The notes under the pieces were generated by a model that worked only from the letters and a program-made list of their open reading frames with translations, was not told where the DNA came from and ran no database searches. A stretch of 64,000 bases of DNA from UBA5109 sp963975155 (lineage in GTDB: Bacteria > Pseudomonadota > Gammaproteobacteria > Pseudomonadales > Pseudohongiellaceae), in contig CAXBFG010000001.1 of assembly GCA_963975155.1 (NCBI GenBank), positions 62,001 through 126,000 of the forward strand. The letters are read 5' to 3'. Shown here in pieces: positions 1 through 8,210 of this stretch. Made by a program: the position numbers and the translations under genes. Each line of letters opens with the position of its first letter. The stretch's first letter is position 1.

Positions 1-900
1 AGGCTCTGGGATCAGATATCCCATTTAAAAATTACTCCGCCAACTTCCTTACAGGTGCATGGTGATTACCGATGGTCTGCTATTTCCCGTACGACTGAAA
101 TAGTCAAAAGCTGGCTTTCTCAAGGAGCTAATCTTGCATTCCTCTTGCTTGTCATGATGGTAAGCTCTTTTGTATTTATTCAACTCGATAAGAATGATTT
201 TGGCATATTGTATGAAACTGATCGTGCTGAAATGACAACGGTAAATTTGGCGGATGGTTCAACGGCTAATATGAATGTGCTATCTACAATGCGTATTGAT
301 TTTTCTGACAATATTCGACATGTGATTTTAAGTGAGGGTGAAGTTTCATTTGATGTTGCCCCGGACAGAAATAGACCGTTTATTGTGAGTGTTGACGATA
401 GTGAGGTCTATGCTCTGGGAACAGAATTTAATGTCAAGATTAACCCCGAACAGGGTTTATCAGTCATTTTGCTTGAGGGAATAATTCGGGTTTCTACTAA
501 TTTAAATGCTGATCAGGATGTCGCAACTGAAATCCTGAGTGAACCTGGAGAAAGGGCCCGGATTTTGCCGCTACCTGTATTAGAGAATAGGCGTTCACAG
601 TTATCACTATCTTCGATAGAAGTATCAAGAGAAGAGATTGAAAGTGCACTCTCATGGCGACAGGAACGACTGATTTTTGAAGGGCAAACATTGCAGGAGG
701 CTATCGCAGAGATTAATCGCTATACAACCCATACAATACGCCTATTCGATACTGTGTCAGGTGAGGAGATGGCGGTCTATGGTGTATTTAACACTGGCGA
801 TTGGGAAGGTTTTGTCAGCGCAATTGAAAGTAGTTTCCCTCTGAGAGGTGAGCAGGTACGTTCAGATGTAACTGTCTTAAGACCTATTTCAAGAAATTAA
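1..900 (+). CDS. FecR-family periplasmic signalling protein, 5' end cut off by window
   Basis: FecR proteins sit in the inner membrane and relay a signal from a TonB-dependent receptor to an ECF sigma factor. The frame is open to base 1. The residues before the first usable start (a GTG at 55) read RLWDQIS, which resembles the end of the DUF4880 domain normally found at FecR N-termini, so the true start lies upstream. A membrane segment (LAFLLLVMMVSSFVFIQL) is followed by the periplasmic FecR domain with the typical LADGSTANMN and GEVSFDVAPD stretches, and ALGTEFNV. The C-terminal part resembles the STN-like end of FecR proteins. A TonB receptor carrying an STN domain starts 38 bp downstream, the usual partner. 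A FecI-type sigma gene would be expected just left of the window. Confidence 0.88.
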   Translation, partial: RLWDQISHLKITPPTSLQVHGDYRWSAISRTTEIVKSWLSQGANLAFLLLVMMVSSFVFIQLDKNDFGILYETDRAEMTTVNLADGSTANMNVLSTMRIDFSDNIRHVILSEGEVSFDVAPDRNRPFIVSVDDSEVYALGTEFNVKINPEQGLSVILLEGIIRVSTNLNADQDVATEILSEPGERARILPLPVLENRRSQLSLSSIEVSREEIESALSWRQERLIFEGQTLQEAIAEINRYTTHTIRLFDTVSGEEMAVYGVFNTGDWEGFVSAIESSFPLRGEQVRSDVTVLRPISRN

Positions 901-938
901 AGGCGTAACGGAATAATTATAAATATAAAAACAACGTT

Positions 939-3536
939 ATGTTGATTTGTGGTGCTTTTAAATTTGCGGTTTATCAAACAGAAAAAAAACTGATAAAACT
1001 ATCAGCTTCCCTCTATCTCTGTAGTCCCTTTTTATGCTCAGTTTTTTTTATGGTTACCTTGACACTGGTTTCAAGCTTCGTACATGCCCAGATTCCTCAA
1101 GTAGATTTCAATATTCAATCACAACCATTGAATGACGCGTTAGTGCAATTTTCTGCCCAGACGGGTATCCAGTTTATATATACCGAAGATGGGGTGCTGG
1201 AAACCGAAACAGACGGACTAAATGGGTTTCAATCGATAAACGAAGGACTGAATTTGTTGTTGGATGGAACAGGCTACACCTATGAGTTCAGTAATCCGGA
1301 TACGGTAAGAATATTTAAAGCAATAGATTCAGATATTTTAAGTTCAGACTGGGGTGCAGAGTTTGCTGATGATGGACTGAGCTCCATGAATGACGAAGAA
1401 ATCAATGCAGAAACTTCACAAACTGGCAGTGAATCAAACTCAATATCTCATCGTGATAGAACACTGCAGGAAGTCATTGTTACGGCCAGAATGCGAGAAG
1501 AGGATATTCAGGATGTCCCGATCAGTATTATGACCTTCAGTACTGAAGATATGGAAAGCAGATCCATAGACAATGTTTTTGATATGAATGTGTTACTGCC
1601 AAATGTGAATATTAGAAGTGAGGGAACCAGTGCGTCCACCGGCCAATTTGTCATTAGAGGTGTGCCGGGTGTAGCTCGTTACGTAGACGGAGTCCCGCAA
1701 CATGCAAACGAAGGTGCACTTTTTAATATTCTGGAGTTGGAGCGTATTGAAGTACTGCGTGGGCCACAGGGTACTTTGTTTGGCAAGAATGCCTTAAGTG
1801 GGGCTATTCAGTATATTACCCGCAAACCAGGTGAAGAATTTAGTACACGCCTGAAAATGACCATGGGTAGCTTTAACCGACGCGATATAGTCGCGAATAT
1901 CGATATTCCTTTATCAGAGACTTTATTTTCCAAGCTTACAGCTGCCAGTCTGAATCGTGATGGCTTTGTCGATACTGCAGTGCCAGATTTCAAGCATGGA
2001 AATCGGCAAAATTCTGTACTGAGAGGGATGCTGTATTGGCTTCCTACTGAAGAGTTTGGCGCGATGTTGATAATGGAAAGCAATAAAGTTGAGCAGCACC
2101 AGCAGGCCAATGTGCTTTATGATGTTATCGAAACCCAGAATCAGGTAATGGCCTATAACGATGCCGGGTTCGTGTTTACAGATGCCACACATGCTTTTGG
2201 TCAACGCGAACAGTACCGTACCGGTTCTGCTTATACAGGTCCGGGTGACTTGTTTGGTTCCCAGGGCATCACACTGGACTTGAACTGGTCGATTAGTGAA
2301 TCCTTAACTTTCCGTTCAATAACTGGAAGGAGAGCGTTCGACTTCGGTAATTTCCAGGATCTGGATGCTTCTGAATATACGTTTTTTGAACAGTGGTTTT
2401 ATCAGCAAGACAAGGAACTTAGTCAGGAATTTAAGTTACAGGGTGAGAGAGAGCACTATAACTGGACAGCTGGCTTGTATCTGGATTCCTATCATACGAA
2501 TGAAAGAGCAATCCGCTGGCAATACGAAGAAATAATGTCCCGGCCCAGAAATGAAGTAATTTATACCAAGCGTCGCGACAGAGCTTTGTTTGCTGAAGGC
2601 AGTTATGACATTACGGAGAACATGGTGCTGACGCTGGGACTGCGTACGTCGATAGAAGACTTTGAAAATGCCAACTATACAGCTGCTGAGTCCAGACCCC
2701 CGGTAGCGACGATTACCAAAAACATTACACCTGGAAACCTGGTAAAAGCTAATGTAGAGGAATTCAAATCAACGACTCCCAGATTTTCAATCACCTATGA
2801 TTGGTCTGATAACATAATGACTTATCTGACGTATTCAGAAGGTTTTAATGGCGGCGGAGTGAATGGAACACCTATTGCCGGTCAGTTTTTTACTTATTCC
2901 TCTGAGCTCCTTTCCCAATATGAGATAGGCTTACGTTCGGATTTATTCAATAATCGCTTACGCTTTAATGCCGCTTATTTCGCCGGCGTCTGGGATGATA
3001 TTCAGGTTGCAGAAGTCATTATTCCGGCTATTTTAACTACACGAAATGCCGGAAAAGCTGATGTGGCTGGTATCGAAGTAGATATTTTCTGGGCGATTAA
3101 CGACAACATGAACCTGAATTTTTCTGCTGCCTGGCTTGATACGGGTTACACGGATGTTGGTACAGCAACATCCATTACGACAGATTCAACTTTTGCCTTG
3201 GCGCCTGAAACTTCATTTTCGCTTGGGCTTAGTTATGATTGGCCGCTGGATAATTATGGAGGTATGCTTAGTTTACGTACAGATTATGGCTGGCTTGATG
3301 ATCATTATACAATTGATGATATTCGACTGCAGAAGCTTCAGGAAGCCTATGGTCTGTTGAGTGGACGTTTAACCTACACCTCGGAAAGTGAAAGCTGGCA
3401 ACTGGGAATATTCGGTACAAACCTAACTAACGAATGGTTTCAGCTGGGTGGCTTTTCGGCTACTCTTGGCGGAGTTGATCAGGGCATTGTTGCACGACCA
3501 CGTGAAATTGGTGTTTCTTTGGGATTGACTTTTTAG
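939..3536 (+). CDS. TonB-dependent outer-membrane receptor with STN signalling domain
   Basis: Outer-membrane active transporter, 865 aa. An unusually long N-terminal region precedes the signal-peptide cleavage (LVSSFVHAQ, about residue 50), so the real start may be an internal Met such as the one before VTLTLVSS. Residues about 52-110 form an STN (secretin/TonB short N-terminal) domain (NIQSQPLNDALVQFS), then an acidic linker. The plug domain starts near 170 (LQEVIVTARMREEDIQDVPIS) and holds the signature LERIEVLRGPQGTLFGKNA. The beta-barrel runs to the C-terminus, which ends in aromatic Phe (GLTF) as expected for BAM insertion. STN plus the upstream FecR gene points to a surface-signalling transducer that controls its own expression. 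The substrate cannot be read from sequence; the plug style is that of the large receptor group common in aquatic Proteobacteria. Confidence 0.93.
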   Translation: MLICGAFKFAVYQTEKKLIKLSASLYLCSPFLCSVFFMVTLTLVSSFVHAQIPQVDFNIQSQPLNDALVQFSAQTGIQFIYTEDGVLETETDGLNGFQSINEGLNLLLDGTGYTYEFSNPDTVRIFKAIDSDILSSDWGAEFADDGLSSMNDEEINAETSQTGSESNSISHRDRTLQEVIVTARMREEDIQDVPISIMTFSTEDMESRSIDNVFDMNVLLPNVNIRSEGTSASTGQFVIRGVPGVARYVDGVPQHANEGALFNILELERIEVLRGPQGTLFGKNALSGAIQYITRKPGEEFSTRLKMTMGSFNRRDIVANIDIPLSETLFSKLTAASLNRDGFVDTAVPDFKHGNRQNSVLRGMLYWLPTEEFGAMLIMESNKVEQHQQANVLYDVIETQNQVMAYNDAGFVFTDATHAFGQREQYRTGSAYTGPGDLFGSQGITLDLNWSISESLTFRSITGRRAFDFGNFQDLDASEYTFFEQWFYQQDKELSQEFKLQGEREHYNWTAGLYLDSYHTNERAIRWQYEEIMSRPRNEVIYTKRRDRALFAEGSYDITENMVLTLGLRTSIEDFENANYTAAESRPPVATITKNITPGNLVKANVEEFKSTTPRFSITYDWSDNIMTYLTYSEGFNGGGVNGTPIAGQFFTYSSELLSQYEIGLRSDLFNNRLRFNAAYFAGVWDDIQVAEVIIPAILTTRNAGKADVAGIEVDIFWAINDNMNLNFSAAWLDTGYTDVGTATSITTDSTFALAPETSFSLGLSYDWPLDNYGGMLSLRTDYGWLDDHYTIDDIRLQKLQEAYGLLSGRLTYTSESESWQLGIFGTNLTNEWFQLGGFSATLGGVDQGIVARPREIGVSLGLTF

Positions 3537-3623
3537 CGCGTCGACTTTTCTGAACTGTTGCTGAGCTTAAGCATGGAAGTGTACGTCGAAATCGTTTACT
3601 TAATTATATAACTGGAGCCAAAT

Positions 3624-4028
3624 ATGAAAACTAAAGCTGTTGTTTTATTGTATTTCTTCTTATCCGCTGGGCTATCTCTTTCTGCACTGGCTGCTGACAG
3701 CATGGTAGATATAAATGGAACATGGTCCGGGGTAGTGGAACTCGACAACGGACAGGAATTGCCTTTTGTAGCGATTCTGGAGCAGGATGGAATGCAGGTA
3801 AGCGGTATTCTTGCAGGTATTGGAGGAGCGCCTGATGTGGAAATTATTAATGGCAGACTCGAAGGAAATATTGTTTCTTTCTCAGGGATTCGTCAAATAC
3901 AGGGCGCGGATGTCAGATTTGATTATGTGGCGGTAAATTCCGGTGATTATTTAAACGTTACTATAATAAGAGTTGGTGCATCAGGCCCAAATTCAGTATT
4001 GAGCAGTATGACCAGGCGTCAGGACTAA
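3624..4028 (+). CDS. Small exported protein of unknown function
   Basis: 134 aa with a clear Sec signal peptide (MKTKAVVLLYFFLSAGLSLSALAA). The mature part of about 110 residues looks like one small beta-rich domain: INGTWSGVV near the start, then FVAILEQDGMQVSGIL and INGRLEGNIVSFSG. This pattern of alternating strands is seen in small lipocalin-like or calycin-like exported domains, but I do not recognise a named family. It lies 87 bp after the TonB receptor on the same strand and ahead of a strong terminator, so it could be the last gene of the FecR-receptor unit. The start at 3624 has a good ribosome site (ACTGGAGCC) eight to ten bases upstream. Confidence 0.75.
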   Translation: MKTKAVVLLYFFLSAGLSLSALAADSMVDINGTWSGVVELDNGQELPFVAILEQDGMQVSGILAGIGGAPDVEIINGRLEGNIVSFSGIRQIQGADVRFDYVAVNSGDYLNVTIIRVGASGPNSVLSSMTRRQD

Positions 4029-4029
4029 C

Positions 4030-4065
4030 ATTAAATGGAATATTAAATGGAATATTAAATGGAAT
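4030..4065. repeat. Three perfect 12-bp tandem repeats
   Basis: Three exact head-to-tail copies of ATTAAATGGAAT directly follow the stop codon of the small exported protein and precede the terminator. The array is too short to be a CRISPR; it looks like replication slippage in an AT-rich 3' untranslated region. Confidence 0.9.
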
Positions 4066-4112
4066 GAAGTAGGATGTAGAATATTAAAAAAGACTTACTC
4101 ATAAGATTTAAT

Positions 4113-4140
4113 AAAAAACCCGCAGTTGCGGGTTTTTTTT
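4113..4140. terminator. Bidirectional intrinsic terminator
   Basis: Hairpin CCCGC-AGTT-GCGGG flanked by six A on the left and eight T on the right. It lies between the convergent small exported protein gene and the lectin-like gene, so it can stop transcription from both sides. Confidence 0.9.
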
Positions 4141-4179
4141 CAAAAGATTAAACGCAATTACAGTTCATGTAATTTAGTA

Positions 4180-4803
4180 CTACAACGCGAAACAGTAAAA
4201 TAAACCATCTCCGCCTGTATTTATCAGGGCTTGTGAATTACATCCCTGAGTATCATGAGCTGAATTCCAGTTGGCCCGGTCATGATGACCTATGCGTGCT
4301 TTGCCGGTGTTACCACTGGTCCAGTTACTGCAGGTCATGTCTTCACCAGCCGGATAGGCGGTGCCATCTGGCTGAGAACCGGTAAGAATGTCGTGACGGT
4401 TCGGAGAGTAACCGGTGCCGGGTATTCTGTTGCCATTCTCGTCGATAGCTGCTGCAGCGGTCAGTCGGTGATTCATGCTGTGTAAGTCATCAACACTATT
4501 GGCTATTAATGCTCCCTGGGCGTTATACCATGGGCCGCTGCCGATACGGTCGCGAGCATTAACCGCATTTGCGCCCTGGGTGCTTAGATAAGCACGATAA
4601 GTACGATCACCGACACCTGCAGCTTCGGCGAGGCTTTGACAGATAGCATCAGCACCAGCTAAACCACCCAGGTTTCCCCCATTACCGGAACCGGTGCTGG
4701 TAACAAAAAAGCTCATGGGGCCGGGCGCAGGCTGTGCCAGGCTTATTCCGGAGAAAAGCATAGTAAGGCATGCTAAGCCAAGTGTAGTTAATATTTTTTT
4801 CAT
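4180..4803 (-). CDS. Exported endostatin/C-type-lectin-like protein, copy 1
   Basis: 207 aa with a Sec signal peptide (cut after GISLAQ). The mature protein opens with MSFFVTSTGSGNGGNLGGL and GADAICQSLAEAAG, then AYLST and INARDRIGSGPW-type blocks (here VNARDRIGSGPWYN), and ends with GGDGLFYCFAL. Conserved Cys residues and the LGGLAGAD...CQ start are typical of bacterial proteins with the endostatin-like (collagen NC10) variant of the C-type lectin fold. Such proteins are often named lectins, but ligand binding is not shown here. A clear paralogue lies on the other strand at 24155-24805. Expected location is periplasm or cell surface. The start has an AAGGAAAA ribosome site. Confidence 0.78.
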   Translation of the reverse strand: MKKILTTLGLACLTMLFSGISLAQPAPGPMSFFVTSTGSGNGGNLGGLAGADAICQSLAEAAGVGDRTYRAYLSTQGANAVNARDRIGSGPWYNAQGALIANSVDDLHSMNHRLTAAAAIDENGNRIPGTGYSPNRHDILTGSQPDGTAYPAGEDMTCSNWTSGNTGKARIGHHDRANWNSAHDTQGCNSQALINTGGDGLFYCFAL

Positions 4804-5021
4804 CTTGGTTTTCCTTGTTGTTTATTATTCTTTTAAGGTTGGTAATGGGCCTAACTGGTAATTCGTCAGCTTGGCTGGATGTAAGCATGAGCTTAAATTT
4901 GTGTCAATAATAACAGCAGCAAATAGCCAGGTTTTAGGTTTGAATTTCTGCTGGCTAAGATGTCAAATTGCTCATATTAAGCACTAAACGAATATGTATT
5001 TTTAATATAAGATTGCAACTG

Positions 5022-5098
5022 CGGAGTGTAGCTCAGCCTGGTAGAGCACTGCCTTCGGGAGGCAGGGGTCGGAGGTTCAAATCCTCTCATTCCGACCA
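5022..5098 (+). tRNA. tRNA-Pro (anticodon CGG)
   Basis: 77-nt cloverleaf with 7-bp acceptor pairing (CGGAGTG with CATTCCG), D-loop GCTCAGCCTGGTAGAGC, anticodon stem CTGCC/GGCAG with loop TTCGGGA (anticodon CGG), T-arm GGAGGTTCAAATCCTC, discriminator A and an encoded CCA end. Confidence 0.96.
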
Positions 5099-5099
5099 A

Positions 5100-5318
5100 T
5101 TAATTAATATTGTTATCCTCATACTCATCCCCGTCTTCATCGTCGTCGTCCATAGCGCCCATCATTTTAAAAGGAGCAGTGACTATTGTCTTGCCTACTG
5201 CAATAGTTGCACTGGTGACAGCCGAGGCAGCCAGACCAACGGAAGTTGCACAGGAAGTACAAAAACAAGTGATAACAATCAGTACAAGGTACTGTAGCTT
5301 TTTGGAGATGTGTTGCAA
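5100..5318 (-). CDS. Small acidic-tailed lipoprotein, TTG start
   Basis: The frame could open at 5387, but the better start is TTG at 5318: AAGGAG lies six bases upstream and the resulting protein begins MQHISKKLQYLVLIVITC, a classic lipoprotein signal peptide with the lipidated Cys in CTSC (residue 23). The product is 72 aa. The mature part has a Gly/Ala/Thr-rich stretch (GLAASAVTSATIAVG) that could form a short amphipathic or membrane segment, and ends in a strongly acidic tail (DDDDEDGDEYED). The ribosome site overlaps the stop codon of the carbonic anhydrase gene, so the two are probably translated together. No family recognised. Confidence 0.6.
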   Translation of the reverse strand: MQHISKKLQYLVLIVITCFCTSCATSVGLAASAVTSATIAVGKTIVTAPFKMMGAMDDDDEDGDEYEDNNIN

Positions 5319-5328
5319 ATCAAACTCC

Positions 5329-5943
5329 TTAATTACTTTCAAAAAAATCCACTTCACCGGTAACAATTGAATATTCTGCACTAACAACTTTGAGTTTATT
5401 GCTCTCTAAATATGATTTCAATAACGGCGACTCATGTCGTAGTTGTTGTGATGATGAAAGAATGTTGGCGCGAATAGCCGCCTCCAGAATAACCTCTTCA
5501 TCATGCGCTGACATTGTATTTAGAAGAGCTTCTACGGTGGGCCGGATGCGCCCGACAATTGAAAATACATTTGATTTTTTTTGCTTGGTTGGATGTTTTA
5601 TGTCTTCTAAAGTTGCGGATACTGCTCCACAACTGGAGTGCCCAAGAACTATCACGAGTTGGGTGCCGAAATTTTCAACCGCAAACTCAATGCTACCTAA
5701 TTGAGAAGGGGCTACAATATTACCTGCGACCCTAATGACAAATAAGTCTCCCATGCCCTGATCAAAGACGATTTCAGCCGGCACCCTGGAATCAGAGCAA
5801 CCAAGAATTATGGCAAAGGGATTTTGACTGTCTTTGGTTTGCGGAATACTTTTTATATGGGGCGTCTTGTCGCCCCTTATACCAGCGACAAATCGTTTAT
5901 TACCATCCTGTAATTTTTTTAAAGCTGCGTCGGCATTAATCAT
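5329..5943 (-). CDS. Beta-class carbonic anhydrase
   Basis: 204 aa; interconverts CO2 and bicarbonate in the cytoplasm with a zinc ion. The zinc and catalytic motif CSDSR is present (Cys49, Asp51, Arg53) and the second zinc pair is in HSSC (His102, Cys105), with the usual RVAGN (71-75) and EFAVENFG helix. Length is normal for the family. It is divergent from the oxaloacetate decarboxylase operon, with 161 bp between the starts, and decarboxylation of oxaloacetate yields CO2, so a linked role in handling CO2/bicarbonate is plausible but inferred. A tiny lipoprotein gene follows directly. Confidence 0.95.
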   Translation of the reverse strand: MINADAALKKLQDGNKRFVAGIRGDKTPHIKSIPQTKDSQNPFAIILGCSDSRVPAEIVFDQGMGDLFVIRVAGNIVAPSQLGSIEFAVENFGTQLVIVLGHSSCGAVSATLEDIKHPTKQKKSNVFSIVGRIRPTVEALLNTMSAHDEEVILEAAIRANILSSSQQLRHESPLLKSYLESNKLKVVSAEYSIVTGEVDFFESN

Positions 5944-6104
5944 TTATTTATATGGCGCCTTGGTCACCCTGAATCAAAAATGGTCATTTTTTGGCAATAA
6001 TACCGTATATCCCCTTATGGCACATAGACAGGAGGAAGATGTAGCTAGAAGAAAAGCAGATATTTGGTACAATAGCCGCCTTTTTACCAGCAGGAAGAAA
6101 AGTT

Positions 6105-6350
6105 GTGGAAACTGAAAATCTGATTACTGAGGGTTTTAGTCTGATGCTAATGGGAATGGGCACAGTTTTTGTGTTTCTTACCATACTCGTCATAGTGACA
6201 ACTTTTATGTCTTCACTGGTGCAAAAATATTTGCCCGAAACCCATGTGGAAGCTCTGCCATCAACTGCTTCCCCAAGTACCGGACGCAGTAATCAAACCC
6301 TACTGGCCGTAATCAGTGCAGCAATCCATGCGCACAGATCAAAAAAATAG
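6105..6350 (+). CDS. oadG: Oxaloacetate decarboxylase gamma subunit
   Basis: 81 aa, GTG start with AGGAAG upstream. One N-terminal membrane helix (LMLMGMGTVFVFLTILVIV, with the family's GMGTVFVFL pattern) and a cytoplasmic tail ending HAHRSKK. In the known enzyme OadG holds the complex together and its His-rich tail helps bind zinc. First gene of oadGAB, the standard order. Confidence 0.9.
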   Translation: METENLITEGFSLMLMGMGTVFVFLTILVIVTTFMSSLVQKYLPETHVEALPSTASPSTGRSNQTLLAVISAAIHAHRSKK

Positions 6351-6410
6351 TCGTGCAATAGAACAGAAAAGACAATTAAACAAACTGTAAGTTATAAGAA
6401 GAGTGTAGTC

Positions 6411-8201
6411 ATGATTCAAGATAGAGATCCAGTTGGAATCACAGAACTCGTATTACGGGATGCTCACCAATCCCTTTTTGCGACCCGTTTACGCCTGGAA
6501 GATATGTTACCTATTGCAGATAAAATCGATCAGGTTGGTTTCTGGTCTGTGGAAACCTGGGGTGGGGCGACTTTTGATGCCTGTATCAGGTATCTCGGGG
6601 AAGATCCATGGCATCGCATCAGAGAATTGAAAAAAGCGATTCCGAATACGCGTCATCAGATGTTGTTCAGGGCGCAGAACATTCTAGGTTATCGTCATTA
6701 TGCAGATGATGTAGTGATCAAGTTTTGTGAACGAGCCGCCACTAATGGTGTAGATGTTTTCCGTATTTTTGATGCCATGAATGACGCCAGAAATATGGAA
6801 ACAGCCATTAAAGCAGTAAAAGAAATTGGTAAACACGCACAAGGAACCCTGTCCTATACACTCAGCCCTGTTCACAACATTGAAACCTGGGTGAGTCTGG
6901 CAAAACAACTTGAGGACATGGGTTCAGACTCTATATGCATCAAGGATATGGCAGGCTTATTGACGCCATATGATGGCTTCGAACTTGTCAGTCGTTTAAA
7001 AGCAGAAACCTCATTGCCGATTCATTCCCAGTGTCATGCAACCACGGGCTTGTCGGTCGCTACAATTCTCAAACAGGTAGAAGCTGGTATTGATAATGTG
7101 GATAGCGCTATTTCATCCATGAGTATGACTTATGGGCATTCACCCACAGAGACTGTGAATGCAATGCTTCACAATCAGCCTGGTGATCCGGGACTGAACC
7201 TGGAATTGCTTGCCGAGATAGCCGAATATTTCCGTGTTGTCAGAAAAAAATATGCCAAATTTGAAGGCGAACTCAAGGGAGTTGATGCGCGTATCCTTTT
7301 AGCTCAGGTACCTGGTGGCATGCTCACTAACATGGAAAATCAATTAAGGGATCAACAAGCGGGCAACAAGATGGCTGAAGTTCTGGCCGAAATTCCCAGA
7401 GTACGTGAAGATCTCGGCAATATAGCTCTGGTGACGCCGACCTCACAAATAGTTGGCACACAAGCGGTAATCAATGTGCTCACCGGCGAACGCTACAAAA
7501 GTATCACCAAAGAAACTGCCGGTATTTTAAAGGGTGAATACGGCGCCACACCTGCACCAATGAACAAAGCTCTGCAGGATAAGGTGCTGGATGGTGCAGA
7601 ACCGGTAACCTGTCGTCCAGCGGATCTGTTGAAACCTGAAATGAGCAGGCTTACCGAAGAATTACGACAGAAGGCCAAAGACCAAGGCATCAGGTTGGAA
7701 GAGGGAGAACGAGAAACAGATGATGTGTTGACCTATGCCTTGTTTCCGGAAATAGGTCTGAAATTTTTGAAAAATCGCGGCAATCCCGATGCATTTGAAC
7801 CGATGCCTACCGGGCAGGACATAACACCGGTTGCCAGTACGGCCCAAAATGTCAGTGATGCCAGTGTTTATACTGTGAATGTCAATGGTGAATCCTTCGT
7901 TGTACAGGTCACCGAAGGTGGCGATGTCAGTACAATTACGCCGCTCGCTGCAACTCCATCTACAACGCCAGCGGCATCGGGTGCAAGCGCGACACCAGTA
8001 AATTCACCCTTATCAGGTAATATTTTTAAGATTAACGTGCGCGTCGGCCAAAAGATCGCAGAAGGGGATGTAGTCATTATTCTGGAAGCGATGAAGATGG
8101 AAACCGAAGTAAGAGCAGCCAAGAGTGGAGTGGTGCATAGTATTGATACAGCTGAAGGTAATGCAGTGACCGTCGGCGATCGTTTATTGACCCTCGCATA
8201 A
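6411..8201 (+). CDS. oadA: Oxaloacetate decarboxylase alpha subunit (biotin carrier)
   Basis: 596 aa. Moves the carboxyl group of oxaloacetate onto biotin, producing pyruvate. The N-terminal carboxyltransferase domain (about 1-300) shows VLRDAHQSLFATRL, CIKDMAGLL (the reactive Lys) and HSQCHATTG (metal-binding His). A conserved carboxylase domain follows (about 300-470), then an Ala/Thr/Pro-rich linker and a C-terminal biotinyl domain with EAMKMETE, where Lys562 is the biotinylation site. Length and layout are standard. The gene lies between oadG and oadB; the biotin-CO2 is passed to OadB for sodium export. Confidence 0.97.
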   Translation: MIQDRDPVGITELVLRDAHQSLFATRLRLEDMLPIADKIDQVGFWSVETWGGATFDACIRYLGEDPWHRIRELKKAIPNTRHQMLFRAQNILGYRHYADDVVIKFCERAATNGVDVFRIFDAMNDARNMETAIKAVKEIGKHAQGTLSYTLSPVHNIETWVSLAKQLEDMGSDSICIKDMAGLLTPYDGFELVSRLKAETSLPIHSQCHATTGLSVATILKQVEAGIDNVDSAISSMSMTYGHSPTETVNAMLHNQPGDPGLNLELLAEIAEYFRVVRKKYAKFEGELKGVDARILLAQVPGGMLTNMENQLRDQQAGNKMAEVLAEIPRVREDLGNIALVTPTSQIVGTQAVINVLTGERYKSITKETAGILKGEYGATPAPMNKALQDKVLDGAEPVTCRPADLLKPEMSRLTEELRQKAKDQGIRLEEGERETDDVLTYALFPEIGLKFLKNRGNPDAFEPMPTGQDITPVASTAQNVSDASVYTVNVNGESFVVQVTEGGDVSTITPLAATPSTTPAASGASATPVNSPLSGNIFKINVRVGQKIAEGDVVIILEAMKMETEVRAAKSGVVHSIDTAEGNAVTVGDRLLTLA

Positions 8202-8210
8202 GGAAAACCC

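Noticed and set aside
4030..4065. Possible CRISPR seed from three tandem 12-mers
   Set aside because: Repeats are adjacent without spacers and no cas gene is present.
4968..5297. 109-codon open frame on the plus strand
   Set aside because: It runs straight through tRNA-Pro and overlaps the minus-strand lipoprotein gene; no protein features.
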